Counted from the stretch's first letter, positions 24,207 to 33,297 are shown. The stretch: 64,000 bases of DNA from JACMLD01 sp047602295 (GCA_047602295.1 JASGHP010000001.1:5952001-6016000), one strand, 5' to 3'. The notes: a model not told the origin generated them from the sequence alone. Numbers and translations are program-made.

Positions 24207-24803
24207 ATGATTAAAACAGGCAGCCCGGTAATAAGCATTTATACAGAAATGACACCTAACCCGGAAACCATGAAGTTTGTTGCTAACAAACTTTTATATC
24301 CCGGCAAAAGCATAGATTTTCAGGAAGTAGAAAGTGCCAAACCTTCTCCCCTTGCAACAGAATTATTTGGATTTCCTTTTATAAAAGCGGTTTTCATCGC
24401 CAGCAATTTTGTAACGCTTACAAAAACCACAGAAACAGAGTGGAGTGATGTAATTCCTTCAATCCGCCAGTTTTTGAAAGAATACCTGGAAGAAGGCAAA
24501 ACCATCGTAAACGAAGATGAGATTGCAGTGATGAAGCAGGAAAGCACCAACACTGTTGCTGCGGATGATGATGATGTGGTAAAACGTATCAAAGAATTGC
24601 TTGAAAATTATGTGAAGCCAGCGGTAGAAATGGACGGTGGTGCTATACAATTTAAAAGTTATGATGAAGGCGTGGTAAACCTGATGCTGCAAGGCAGTTG
24701 CAGTGGATGCCCATCTTCTATGATTACCTTAAAAGCAGGTATAGAAGGTATGATGAAACGCATGATACCAGAAGTAAAAGAAGTAGTAGCAGAAGCTGAA
24801 TAA
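24207..24803 (+). CDS. NifU family iron-sulfur carrier protein (Nfu type)
   Basis: 198 residues. Residues 1-90 form an Nfu N-terminal domain (ISIYTEMTPNPETMKFVANK, FPFIKAVFIASNFVTLTKTTETEW), and the C-terminal NifU domain contains RIKELLENYVKPAVEMDGGAIQFKSYDEGVVNLMLQGSCSGCPSSMITLKAGIE with the CxxC cluster ligands. Such proteins carry Fe-S clusters to target enzymes. A strong terminator follows at 24827-24858. Confidence 0.92.
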   Translation: MIKTGSPVISIYTEMTPNPETMKFVANKLLYPGKSIDFQEVESAKPSPLATELFGFPFIKAVFIASNFVTLTKTTETEWSDVIPSIRQFLKEYLEEGKTIVNEDEIAVMKQESTNTVAADDDDVVKRIKELLENYVKPAVEMDGGAIQFKSYDEGVVNLMLQGSCSGCPSSMITLKAGIEGMMKRMIPEVKEVVAEAE

Positions 24804-24826
24804 GATTTTTTTACAGATATAATTTG

Positions 24827-24858
24827 AAAGCATCCGCCGCGGCGGATGCTTTTTTTTG
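24827..24858. terminator. Rho-independent terminator
   Basis: Stem AGCATCCGCC / GGCGGATGCT with a two-base loop followed by eight T residues, 25 bases after the nifU-type stop. It can also serve the convergent SnoaL-like gene. Confidence 0.9.
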
Positions 24859-24891
24859 TGTAGCTATTTTCTGTTGTAATTAATGTTACTA

Positions 24892-25257
24892 TCAGTTGCA
24901 GGGATAAAAGAATTCTTCTTTTACCACTTTGCCATCTTTTACTTCATACACAGCCACTTCTTCCATTGGTACCCGGCCCATGCCTTTTAAAGTAACATCT
25001 AATGAGGCAGCTACAGCAAAAAAGTTGCCGGCAACAACAGCATCGCTTACAACATTGCTGTGTACAGCTTCCACCATACTTTGAAACTGATGACCTTTGG
25101 CTACAATAGCATCAAGTCCTTTTACAGTTTGCAAACCTGGTGATCCTTCTGGTTCAATACTAACAGCATCATTGCTGTACAATTCTTTTTGTGCAGTCTC
25201 ATATTGGCCCTGGCGGCATAATGCTACAAGGCGATTGGCAATCTCGTTAATAGTCAT
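24892..25257 (-). CDS. SnoaL-like (NTF2-fold) domain protein
   Basis: 121 residues. Starting at ATG 25257 it reads MTINEIANRLVALCRQGQYETAQKELYSNDAVSIEPEGSPGLQTVKG, a typical NTF2-like opening helix and loop, and closes with MEEVAVYEVKDGKVVKEEFFYPC, the usual two-strand ending. NTF2-like domains are small enzymes or ligand-binding proteins; no substrate is predictable. No signal peptide from the chosen start. Confidence 0.82.
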   Translation of the reverse strand: MTINEIANRLVALCRQGQYETAQKELYSNDAVSIEPEGSPGLQTVKGLDAIVAKGHQFQSMVEAVHSNVVSDAVVAGNFFAVAASLDVTLKGMGRVPMEEVAVYEVKDGKVVKEEFFYPCN

Positions 25258-25363
25258 AAAAAAAATTTTAGGTGAAAAAGGTTGATTCAAATAAAAGGTA
25301 CAATCATTATTTACACAGGCAAATTATTAAAGTGTTAAGTGCATGGTTTCTGCTACAGACGGT

Positions 25364-25371
25364 TATCTTTG
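25364..25371 (+). promoter_or_regulatory. -7 promoter box of the NAD salvage operon
   Basis: TATCTTTG matches TAnnTTTG, 34 bases before the TTG start of pnuC. A -33 box is not clear. Confidence 0.45.
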
Positions 25372-25404
25372 GTTTAATTTAAATTTATTTTTAAACTAAC
25401 TCCT

Positions 25405-26041
25405 TTGCAAGACATATTACATCAGCTAACAGAAGAATTAAAGCATACAACCTGGCTGGAGTTTATTGCAGTAATTACTGGCATTGCCAGTGTATGGTAT
25501 AGTCGCAAAGAAAATATATTGGTGTATCCGGTAGGGCTTATTAATACCATTATTTATATCTACCTAAGTATAAAAGGCAGTTTATATGGAGAGGCCAGCG
25601 TAAATCTTTATTATACTATTATGAGCATTTACGGCTGGATTATCTGGGCAAAAAAAGAATCAACAACACAATACTGTTTTGCACGTTACCCATTCCAATA
25701 AAAAAGAATGGATACAGCAAATATTATTTTTTGCTGCTTTTTACTTTGCCATTTTCTTTTGCCTGCGGTTTTTAAAAAATGGTTTGTTTGCGCCAGGTGC
25801 TATTCCTTGGGCCGATGCGTTTGCCAGCGCTACTGCTTATACAGGCATGTGGCTGATGGCAAAAAAGAAAGTGGAAAGCTGGTATTGGTGGATTGCAACG
25901 GATATTGCTTCTGTGCCGCTGTATTTTGTAAAGCACTATGCTTTTACCAGCCTCTACTATATTATTTTATCAATCTTTGCTATTTGGGGTTTGATGGAAT
26001 GGATTAAAAGATCCCGAATGCAAACAACTTCATTAGCGTGA
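25405..26041 (+). pseudogene. pnuC: Nicotinamide riboside transporter PnuC, split by a frameshift
   Basis: PnuC imports nicotinamide riboside. The N-terminal half (25405-25701, TTG start) ends soon after SIYGWIIWAKK; the C-terminal half continues in the +1 frame from about 25660 (KNQQHNTVLHVTHSNKKEWIQQ) to the stop at 26041, with WADAFASATAYTGMWLMAKKKVESWYWWIATD and SLYYIILSIFAIWG. Together they make a normal protein of about 211 residues with seven or so helices. The break is at seven A residues (25650-25656): with six As the frame is continuous. Both halves look intact, so a sequencing error or a very recent mutation is likely. The end overlaps the nadR GTG start (GTGA). Confidence 0.85.
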
Positions 26042-27027
26042 AGAAGGCATTGTTGCTGGGTAAATTTATGCCTTTGCACCTTGGGCATATTGCGCTTATT
26101 GATTTTGGATTAGCCAATGCCGATATTGTAGACATAGCCGTTTGTGTTCACAAAAACGAACCTATAGATGGGCAGCTAAGGTATAACTGGGTAAACGACT
26201 ATTACAAAAACAATCAACAAGTAAATGTTCATCTGGTAGAATATAATGAAGACGAATTATCCTCTTCTTCAGAAACTTCTGTTGATGCTTCTATAAAATG
26301 GACCGATTACCTGAAGCAAATGTTCCCGGCTACCAATGTTTTTATTTCTTCCGAACCTTATGGCAAGTTGGTAGCAACACATTGGGGAATTGATCATCTT
26401 TTATTTGATGAACAAAGAACCCGTGTACCTATTGCAGCAAGCGATATTCTTAAGCAACCTTTTGTTCATTGGCAATATCTACCTGATATAGTGAAGTCTT
26501 ATTTTGTGAAAAAAATTTGCATTGTGGGTGCAGAGTCTACGGGTAAATCTACGCTTACAGAAAGGCTGGCGAAACATTATCAAACTGCATTTGTACCTGA
26601 GGTGGCCAGGGATATTGTAGATACTACACAAAGCTGCACTTTGCAAGACTTGCATACCATTGCGGCAGCACATGCAAAAGCCATTATAGACACATTGCCA
26701 CTTGTAAACAAGCTTTTATTTGTTGATACAGATATTACCATTACAAAATCGTACGCACGTTTTCTTTTTGATGCAGCATTGCAAACAGAAGATTGGATTG
26801 AAGAAGCCAACCGGTTTGACTTATATTTATTCCTGGAAACAGACAGCCCTTTTGTACAAGATGGCACACGTTTGGAAGAAGAAGACAGAGAAAAGCTGAA
26901 TACTTCTCATAAAAAGGAATTTGCCGGGCAGGGTATTGCATATCATATACTAACAGGAGATTGGGAACAAAGATTTTTGAATGCTGTAAAAATGATTGAT
27001 AAAACTTTTTTGAAAAATAAGCAATGA
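26038..27027 (+). CDS. nadR: NadR-like bifunctional NMN adenylyltransferase / ribosylnicotinamide kinase
   Basis: 329 residues. The N-terminal nucleotidyltransferase domain has GKFMPLHLGHIALID (HxGH motif, about residues 14-17) and the ISSEPYG segment. The C-terminal kinase domain begins about residue 158 with CIVGAESTGKSTLTERLAKHY (Walker A 164-172), followed by VPEVARDIV and LLFVDTDITITKSY. It phosphorylates nicotinamide riboside to NMN and adenylates NMN to NAD. There is no N-terminal DNA-binding domain as in enterobacterial NadR. GTG start overlapping the pnuC stop means tight coupling of uptake and trapping. Confidence 0.93.
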   Translation: MKKALLLGKFMPLHLGHIALIDFGLANADIVDIAVCVHKNEPIDGQLRYNWVNDYYKNNQQVNVHLVEYNEDELSSSSETSVDASIKWTDYLKQMFPATNVFISSEPYGKLVATHWGIDHLLFDEQRTRVPIAASDILKQPFVHWQYLPDIVKSYFVKKICIVGAESTGKSTLTERLAKHYQTAFVPEVARDIVDTTQSCTLQDLHTIAAAHAKAIIDTLPLVNKLLFVDTDITITKSYARFLFDAALQTEDWIEEANRFDLYLFLETDSPFVQDGTRLEEEDREKLNTSHKKEFAGQGIAYHILTGDWEQRFLNAVKMIDKTFLKNKQ

Positions 27028-27587
27028 AGAAAATTGTTGTGATAGGACCCGAATCTACTGGCAAAAGTACCCTTTGCGAAAAACTGGCTGCCCATTATAA
27101 AACCAGTTGGTGCCCGGAGTATGCACGGGAATACCTGCTTGAACATGGTACTGATTATAGTTTTGAAAACCTGCTAGATGTAGCCAAAGGTCAAGTGGCT
27201 TTGGAAGAAAAGTATATTAAAGAAATTGAAACGAAGCAACACATCGTAGGGAATGCCCACTCACCACTCACCACTCGCCATTCACTTCTCTTTATAGATA
27301 CAGATATGTATGTAATGAATGTATGGTGTCAATTTGTTTTTGGCAAAACGCATTCCTGGATACTTGATCAGATAACACAGAGAAAATATGATCTCTATCT
27401 TTTGTGCAATGTTGATTTACCCTGGGTAAAAGATGAATTGCGGGAATATCCTGATTTGGAAAGAAGAGAACAATTGTACAATATCTACAAAGAAATAATG
27501 CTGAATCAATCTGTACCATGGATAGACATCAGCGGCAATTATGATGAGCGCCTTCAGAAAGCAATAACGGCTGTAGATAAGCTGTAA
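27024..27587 (+). CDS. Stand-alone NadR-type ribosylnicotinamide kinase-like ATPase
   Basis: 187 residues corresponding only to the NadR kinase domain: KKIVVIGPESTGKSTLCEKLAAHYKTSWCPEYAREYL at the N-terminus, then LLFIDTDMYVMNVWCQFVFGK, YDLYLLCNVDLPWVKDELREYPD. It is collinear with the C-terminal half of the upstream nadR and overlaps it by four bases (ATGA), so it is a domain-level duplicate in the same operon. About residues 76-89 (NAHSPLTTRHS) are an in-frame insertion made of the CACTCAC word repeat, just before the LLFIDTD strand. Whether it is a second riboside kinase or has drifted to another nucleoside is unknown. Confidence 0.87.
   Translation: MKKIVVIGPESTGKSTLCEKLAAHYKTSWCPEYAREYLLEHGTDYSFENLLDVAKGQVALEEKYIKEIETKQHIVGNAHSPLTTRHSLLFIDTDMYVMNVWCQFVFGKTHSWILDQITQRKYDLYLLCNVDLPWVKDELREYPDLERREQLYNIYKEIMLNQSVPWIDISGNYDERLQKAITAVDKL
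27257..27285 (+). repeat. In-frame word repeat inside the NadR-type kinase gene (CACTCAC type)
   Basis: CCACTCA repeated with slight drift (CCACTCACCACTCACCACTC, then GCCATTCAC). It encodes HSPLTTRHS in a loop before a core strand. The first 18 or so bases are identical to the tract in leuS at 9291-9313. Confidence 0.65.
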
Positions 27588-27593
27588 CTTATT

Positions 27594-28334
27594 TTACTTT
27601 TTACTTTCTTTTGCTTTTACATTTTCATCGCTCACAATAGCTTCCAGATCTTCGTCGCCCGAGAGATTGTTCATCTGGTGCATAATCCAGGGATAACGGA
27701 TAGCTACCGGCCTGGAAACGGGTTTAATAGTACGATTCTTTGGATCTGGTAAACACGATGCTATCAATGCTGCTTCTTGTTGAGATAACCTGGAAGCAGG
27801 CTTTTTAAAATTCTTTTGCGCTGCGGCTTCAATACCAAATATTCCGTTGCCCATTTCTGCCACATTCATATACACTTCCAATATGCGCTTTTTACCCCAA
27901 ACCAGTTCTATCATAAAAGTAAAATAGATCTCAAGCCCTTTTCTAAACCAACTTCTTCCCTGCCATAAAAAAACATTCTTAGCAGTTTGCTGACTAATAG
28001 TTGAAGCACCACGCAATGATTTGCTTTTCGCATTGTGCTTCATTGCTTTTTCAATAGACTTAAAATCAAAACCATTATGATCTGCAAATAATTGATCTTC
28101 GGATGCTATTACCGCCAGCTTGGCGTTTTCAGACATCTGCTCTGCATTTACATAAGTTCTTTTAAGACCGTGACCAGTAATCCAGCTAACAAACTGCGTC
28201 ATGGTGATAGGAGGATTTACCCATTTCAATAAAATGATGTAAACAAACTGTGCAATAAAAAGAATCAGGAAAACACGTTTGGCAATACGCCAGGATTTTG
28301 CCAGAAAGCCATTACCCTTTTCGGTTGTCGCCAT
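27594..28334 (-). CDS. mtgA: Monofunctional biosynthetic peptidoglycan transglycosylase
   Basis: 246 residues, GT51 family: polymerises lipid II into glycan strands. An N-terminal membrane anchor (AKRVFLILFIAQFVYIILL) is followed by the catalytic Glu region (VIASEDQLFADHNGFDFKSIEKAMKHN), the conserved RGASTISQQTAKNVFLW, and ELVWGKKRILEVYMNVAEMGNGIFGIEAAAQKNF with the second Glu. ATG at 28334 is the start (a TTG precedes it). Length fits MtgA, with no transpeptidase domain. Confidence 0.95.
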   Translation of the reverse strand: MATTEKGNGFLAKSWRIAKRVFLILFIAQFVYIILLKWVNPPITMTQFVSWITGHGLKRTYVNAEQMSENAKLAVIASEDQLFADHNGFDFKSIEKAMKHNAKSKSLRGASTISQQTAKNVFLWQGRSWFRKGLEIYFTFMIELVWGKKRILEVYMNVAEMGNGIFGIEAAAQKNFKKPASRLSQQEAALIASCLPDPKNRTIKPVSRPVAIRYPWIMHQMNNLSGDEDLEAIVSDENVKAKESKK

Positions 28335-28433
28335 CAAAAAAAGCAGTTTTGTATAAGGGCGTGAAGATACAGCCTAAACGGCTAACATAAAATAAGTATA
28401 AACCTTGCTTGATTTAATTGAGAAAAGAGAAAA

Positions 28434-29009
28434 TCAGAAACCTTTCAGTTTACTCTTCACATCATTCATATGCACATACTCTACATGATATTTTTTGCTG
28501 TGGCGAGATATATAGTTGATAAGAACGCCGGTAGCTACGGCACCGCCGGCTATGCCAAGACTGGTAAGGTTTTTAGAACTGGTAACAGATTCATGCAGAT
28601 AGGCACCATTGATTACATTCAACAGTGCATAACCTGTGCCGCCAATAATTAAAATGCGCCCTGGCGTAATTTCCCTGAATCTCATTTTATCAGAAACATC
28701 TACTTTGTCTATCTCTTTATAATGCCAACCGCTCATGTACGATCCCAAAGTATCCAATACGGGAATGCCTATGTAATTTATCGCCTGCCTTATATCCCAT
28801 TCTTTTACAAAAACGCTATCGTTGCGTATAGCCGTTATTTCCCCATCCGCAGTGCGTTTATCAAAAGTGACAAAAGCAATGTGCACACCCGGAAAAAAAG
28901 TTTTAACTGTTCTGTTATTTCCTTTTTTTACAACAATAAAATCACTGGCTTGCGAAAAACCGGAAAGTGAAGCTGGTATCAATATAATAAGCAGCAAAAA
29001 TTTCAACAT
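28434..29009 (-). CDS. Exported hypothetical protein
   Basis: 191 residues with a signal peptide (MLKFLLLIILIPASLSGFSQA). The following part reads as small beta strands (FIVVKKGNNRTVKTFFPGVHIAFVTFDKRTADGEITAIRNDSVFVKEWDIRQ), then a conserved block (FREITPGRILIIGGTGYALLNVINGAYLHES) and one hydrophobic segment that may be a membrane helix (LTSLGIAGGAVATGVLINYI). I recognise no characterised family, though this pattern recurs in Bacteroidota exported proteins of unknown function. Confidence 0.7.
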   Translation of the reverse strand: MLKFLLLIILIPASLSGFSQASDFIVVKKGNNRTVKTFFPGVHIAFVTFDKRTADGEITAIRNDSVFVKEWDIRQAINYIGIPVLDTLGSYMSGWHYKEIDKVDVSDKMRFREITPGRILIIGGTGYALLNVINGAYLHESVTSSKNLTSLGIAGGAVATGVLINYISRHSKKYHVEYVHMNDVKSKLKGF

Positions 29010-29086
29010 GGTCCGGAAAATTACTTCAGATACACGGTATGGATGCCAAGTTTTTTGTTAAGAAAGCGTTGCGGCACATTAAAATA

Positions 29087-29743
29087 TCAAGCCCTTAATA
29101 TTGGCTTAAGACTGTCTATGTGAAAAATGGTTTCATACAAAAGAAACCCGCCAAACACAATCAATATAGTGCCGGCAATTTTATTAATGAGGGAAATATT
29201 GTGAATGGTAAGTTTTGTTCTCAGCTTTTCTGCCAGCAATACTTTCAATATATCTGAACCGATATTGATGAGGATGCAGGTAGCAAAAATGACAATCCGC
29301 TGTTTTATATCGTATTTTACTGAAAACCCCAATGCATATAAAAACCAGGTAAGCAGCAAAACAGGATTGAGCGTATTGATTAAAAAACCTGAAAGAAAAA
29401 TTTTTGCGGCATCTCTTTTCCTGAAACGAATTTCTTTTCCTTCTGCATCAGTGCGCAGTGTTACTTTTTTCAGGAAAAGATAATACGCTCCCATGCCAAT
29501 TAAAAAAACACTGCCTGCATAGCCAATTGCTTTTTTATACTCCAGCACATCGCTTACCAACACAGTAAAAAAATTGCTGACAATAACCAGTACAATATCG
29601 CTTAACCATACCCCTGCCACAAAACTTAACCCGCCTTTTATACCATTGTTCAGGCTTTGTTTAATGATAGTGAATATAACAGGGCCTACCGATATAACCA
29701 GGAAAAAACCAAGAATACATCCAACTATTAATGCTTCTCCCAT
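29087..29743 (-). CDS. LysE family translocator
   Basis: 218 residues with six transmembrane helices. The opening GEALIVGCILGFFLVISVGPVIFTIIKQSLNNGIKGGLSFVAGVWLSDIVLV is the LysE/RhtB fingerprint (GPxxxxxxxxSLxxGxxxGxxxxxG), and the FLINTLNPVLLLTWFLYA segment is typical of helix 4. These exporters remove basic or other amino acids. ATG at 29743 is used because the upstream in-frame start would add a non-membrane extension overlapping the previous gene's terminator. Confidence 0.86.
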   Translation of the reverse strand: MGEALIVGCILGFFLVISVGPVIFTIIKQSLNNGIKGGLSFVAGVWLSDIVLVIVSNFFTVLVSDVLEYKKAIGYAGSVFLIGMGAYYLFLKKVTLRTDAEGKEIRFRKRDAAKIFLSGFLINTLNPVLLLTWFLYALGFSVKYDIKQRIVIFATCILINIGSDILKVLLAEKLRTKLTIHNISLINKIAGTILIVFGGFLLYETIFHIDSLKPILRA

Positions 29744-29775
29744 TCTTGTTTTATAATATTCGCAACCGTTAAACA

Positions 29776-29811
29776 AAAAGCCCGGATGCATTTTTAACCG
29801 CAACCGGGCTT
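29776..29811 (-). terminator. Rho-independent terminator of the GH3-like gene
   Basis: Stem AAGCCCGG / CCGGGCTT with an 18-base loop; on the minus strand it is followed by TTTTTG. It lies 17 bases after the GH3-like stop. Confidence 0.78.
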
Positions 29812-29827
29812 ATTTCTATTATTAATT

Positions 29828-31354
29828 TTATAAAGTACCATTAGCAATAAAATGTTGCCAGTCTTGCAGCAACTTGCCTTTTAACACTCTCGGAAATTTA
29901 TGCTGCCCTCCTACTTTACCCTGCGCCTGCATAAACTCCAGGAAGCTATTTTCTTTTAATACCGTAACATTAATATCTTTTAAAGCACTTTTCCTTTCTA
30001 CTGCATAGTCATCATTCAAATCTTTTAAATGGCCATCTATCTTCTCTTTTATCACTGCAGCGCTAACAGTATCGTCGCAAGCTATATACCAATTATGCGC
30101 AAAGAAATTGCCAAACGGTACGCCAGCTACTGTAAACTCTGGTATAGAAATATTCAATTCTTCACTGGTAAGTTGCACTGCTTTTGTCATGTTCTCAACG
30201 CTCAGGTGCTCTCCTACCAAACTTAAATAATGCTTAGTGCGACCAGTAATTACAATTTCGCAACGCTCTTTATCTGTAAAGCGAATAGTATCTCCTATCA
30301 GGTATCGCCATGCACCAGCGGCTGTACTTAGCAACAATGCATAATCTTTTCCTTCTTCCACTTCATGTATCATCAACGCTTCCGGATTGGCTACCATATT
30401 TCCTTCACTATCGAAATTCTCATCGTTAAATGGTACAAACTCCAGGTAGATGTGTTCATTGGTTACCAGTCGCATGCCCTTTGCATATTGCCTGTCCTGG
30501 TAAGCTATAAAACCTTCAGATGCCAGGTAGGTTTCAATATAAGTAAGCGGCTTGGCCAATAATTTCTCAAACCCTTTTTTATAAGGTTCAAATGATACGC
30601 CACCATGAACAAAAAACGCCAGGTTGGGCCATATATCGTGAATGGTGTTCACCTTGTAACGTTCAATAATCTTTTCCATGCAAAGCTGTATCCATGCGGG
30701 CACGCCTACTACAAAACCAATATCCCAGTTAGGGGCTTCTTCTACTATTTCTTCCAGCTTCTTTGTCCAGTCTTTTTCCCTGGCAATTTTTTTTCCGGGT
30801 TTATAAAAAGGCGTAAACCAGAAAGGAACTTTCTTGGCAGTAATACCGCTTAAATCACCAGCGTAATAACCATGCCCTTTTTGCAATGCAGTGCTTCCGC
30901 CAATCATTAGCCAGCCTTTGCTTACAGAACGTACCGGTATATCCTCATATGTGCGCAGGCTGAGCAATTGCTTCAACATTACAATACGGTTGCCGCGCAA
31001 AAAATCTTTAGTGATGGGAATATATTTGCTGGCAGCTTCTGAAGTGCCGGAGCTTAATGCGTAATATTTTATTTTATCGGGCCAGCAAACATCTGGTATG
31101 CCTTCCAGCGTTTTGTGCCACCAGTCTTTATAAATTTTATTGTAGTTGCTGGCAGGCACCAGTTCCTGAAATTTTTTGCCGGGATGTTTGCTAAAAAGAA
31201 TTTCATCAAAGAGATAACGCTGCCCAAACTCTGTGAACCTTGCTTTCTTCAGCAACTTCTTCAGCACTTTTATTTGCTGGCGCCGCGGAGAATTAGCAGG
31301 CAACCGCAATGCTTTGGCTACTGTTTTTGGCAAATGAAGATCAATAATGGCCAT
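29828..31354 (-). CDS. GH3-family (auxin-responsive GH3-like) acyl-adenylate/amide synthetase
   Basis: 508 residues, ANL-superfamily fold. Motifs: YYALSSGTSEAASKYIPITKDFLRG (SSGTT-like phosphate loop), GYYAGDLSGITAKKVPFWFTPFYKPGK, IETYLASEGFIAYQD, and the ATP-binding YRYLIGDTIRFTD with the conserved GD. Plant GH3 enzymes conjugate amino acids to hormones; bacterial relatives are common in Bacteroidota with unknown substrates. Start is ATG 31354 (MAIIDLHLPKTVAKALRLPANS); a TTG at 31387 lies in frame upstream. Confidence 0.88.
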   Translation of the reverse strand: MAIIDLHLPKTVAKALRLPANSPRRQQIKVLKKLLKKARFTEFGQRYLFDEILFSKHPGKKFQELVPASNYNKIYKDWWHKTLEGIPDVCWPDKIKYYALSSGTSEAASKYIPITKDFLRGNRIVMLKQLLSLRTYEDIPVRSVSKGWLMIGGSTALQKGHGYYAGDLSGITAKKVPFWFTPFYKPGKKIAREKDWTKKLEEIVEEAPNWDIGFVVGVPAWIQLCMEKIIERYKVNTIHDIWPNLAFFVHGGVSFEPYKKGFEKLLAKPLTYIETYLASEGFIAYQDRQYAKGMRLVTNEHIYLEFVPFNDENFDSEGNMVANPEALMIHEVEEGKDYALLLSTAAGAWRYLIGDTIRFTDKERCEIVITGRTKHYLSLVGEHLSVENMTKAVQLTSEELNISIPEFTVAGVPFGNFFAHNWYIACDDTVSAAVIKEKIDGHLKDLNDDYAVERKSALKDINVTVLKENSFLEFMQAQGKVGGQHKFPRVLKGKLLQDWQHFIANGTL

Positions 31355-31627
31355 AGCGTATTGTAAGCAAAGATTGATGAGCTTCAAAATTAAGGATTGC
31401 AGCTATAAAAAATGCAGTATTGCCAAGTTTTATCAAAACAGGCAATCTCTTGCTAATCAGGAATAGCAAGCGTTTTCAGCATTGTAACGTATCCTGCTAA
31501 GTTTAAAAACTTGTGAGCAGCATATATTATCACCAATGCTTTGATGCTGCCAGGCATTTCTTTCGATTAACAAAAAAATCTTTCTCAATCCAGTCAATCT
31601 TGTAACTTTCCTCAAATAAGTTTTACT

Positions 31628-33166
31628 ATGGCAGACAAAGCAAAATTTCTGGATACTATAAAAGCAGGTTATACATTTAAAGGAGAAGCTGCTACCATTG
31701 GCGTTGCATTATTAGATGGCGAAGTAGTTCCTGGCGCCAATATCGTTCTTCCATTAAAAACAATGAACCGTCACGGCCTTATTGCGGGAGCCACCGGTAC
31801 CGGTAAAACAAAAACACTGCAGGTATTAAGTGAATGCCTAAGCGATGCCAGCGTACCCGTTTTGCTGATGGATATAAAAGGAGATCTAAGCGGCATTGGC
31901 GCACCCGGCACTGTAAATGATAAAATAACAGAACGCTACCAAAAGCTGAGCATGACCTACAAGCCTGCTGCTTACCCGGTAGAATTTCTTACACTCAGCA
32001 ATCAGAAAGGTGTAAGGTTACGGGCCACAGTAAGCGAATTTGGGCCTGTATTGCTAAGCAAGATCCTTGATTTGAATGATACGCAGGAAGGCCTGGTGGC
32101 TATGATTTTTAAATACTGCGATGATAGCAAGCTGCCGCTATTAGATTTGAAAGATTTTATAAAAGTTCTGCAGTACATCGGTAATGAAGGAAAAGATGAG
32201 ATTGAAAAATCTTACGGTAAAATTGCTACTACCAGCACAGGCACCATCTTGCGCAAAGTGGTAGAACTGCAACAACAAGGCGCTGATGTTTTCTTTGGCG
32301 AAAAAAGTTTTGAAGTTGCAGACCTGATGCATATCTCTGATGACGGCAGAGGTATGGTGTCTGTATTGCGTGTTACAGATCTGCAAGACAAACCCAAACT
32401 GTTTTCCACCTTTATGCTGCAAATGCTGGCAGAATTATATGCAAGCTGTCCGGAAGAAGGTGACCTGGACAAACCCAAGCTGGTAATGTTTATAGATGAA
32501 GCGCACCTTATTTTCCAGGAAGCAAGCGATGCGTTATTGCAACAAATAGAAACCATTGTAAAACTTATAAGATCAAAAGGCATTGGCATTTTCTTTTGTA
32601 CGCAAAACCCCATGGATGTTCCGGCCAGCGTATTGGCGCAATTGGGTTTAAAAGTGCAGCATGCATTAAGGGCATTTACAGCAGCAGACAGAAAAGTGAT
32701 CAAACAAACAGCAGAAAATTATCCGGAAACAGATTTTTATAAAACAGAAGACCTTATTACCCAAATGGGCATTGGCGAAGCATTAATTACAATGCTGAAC
32801 GAAAAAGGAATTCCTACACCGCTTGCGCATACCATGCTGCTCTCTCCCCGCAGCCGCATGGATATTTTAAGTGATGCAGAAATTGATGGTATTGTTGGCA
32901 AATCTAAACTGGTGCCCAAATACAACCAGGTAATAGACAGCAATAGTGCATATGAAATCCTAACACAGAAGTTAGAAGACGCCGCCAAGAAAACGGAAGA
33001 AGAAAAACAGGATACTACCAAACCTGGCAAAGCAGAACCCGGCTTTTTCGATAATCCAATTGTGAAGCAAGTAGGAAGAACAGCCGCCAGTGTTATTACA
33101 AGAGGATTATTAGGCGCATTGGGCCTGGGCGGCAGAAGCAGCAGCAAAAGGAAAAGCTTGTTTTAA
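31628..33166 (+). CDS. HerA-like P-loop ATPase (DUF853 family)
   Basis: 512 residues. Walker A AGATGTGKTKTLQ, Walker B KLVMFIDEAHLIFQEASDALLQQIETIVKLIRSKGIG, and a sensor block FFCTQNPMDVPASVLAQLGLKVQHALRAFTAAD match HerA/FtsK-like DUF853 proteins (YjgR type). The C-terminus carries a lysine/serine-rich tail (GGRSSSKRKSLF). Function in E. coli relatives is unclear, possibly nucleic-acid translocation. It is preceded by a 240-base gap that contains no recognised element, and lies alone on this strand. Confidence 0.88.
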   Translation: MADKAKFLDTIKAGYTFKGEAATIGVALLDGEVVPGANIVLPLKTMNRHGLIAGATGTGKTKTLQVLSECLSDASVPVLLMDIKGDLSGIGAPGTVNDKITERYQKLSMTYKPAAYPVEFLTLSNQKGVRLRATVSEFGPVLLSKILDLNDTQEGLVAMIFKYCDDSKLPLLDLKDFIKVLQYIGNEGKDEIEKSYGKIATTSTGTILRKVVELQQQGADVFFGEKSFEVADLMHISDDGRGMVSVLRVTDLQDKPKLFSTFMLQMLAELYASCPEEGDLDKPKLVMFIDEAHLIFQEASDALLQQIETIVKLIRSKGIGIFFCTQNPMDVPASVLAQLGLKVQHALRAFTAADRKVIKQTAENYPETDFYKTEDLITQMGIGEALITMLNEKGIPTPLAHTMLLSPRSRMDILSDAEIDGIVGKSKLVPKYNQVIDSNSAYEILTQKLEDAAKKTEEEKQDTTKPGKAEPGFFDNPIVKQVGRTAASVITRGLLGALGLGGRSSSKRKSLF

Positions 33167-33297
33167 GAGAGTATCAGGTATTTAGTATTCAGATTTGGCG
33201 TAACATTATACTCTTTAAACAATTTAGGGATGCACCCTGATTGGCGAACATTTTGAACTACTTCATATTCATCCTGCGACTTAATTACAAATACAAA

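Noticed and set aside
25640..25701. Programmed -1 ribosomal frameshift in pnuC at A AAA AAG
   Set aside because: A -1 slip leads to the wrong frame; joining the halves needs +1 (or loss of one A), which such slippery heptamers do not give.
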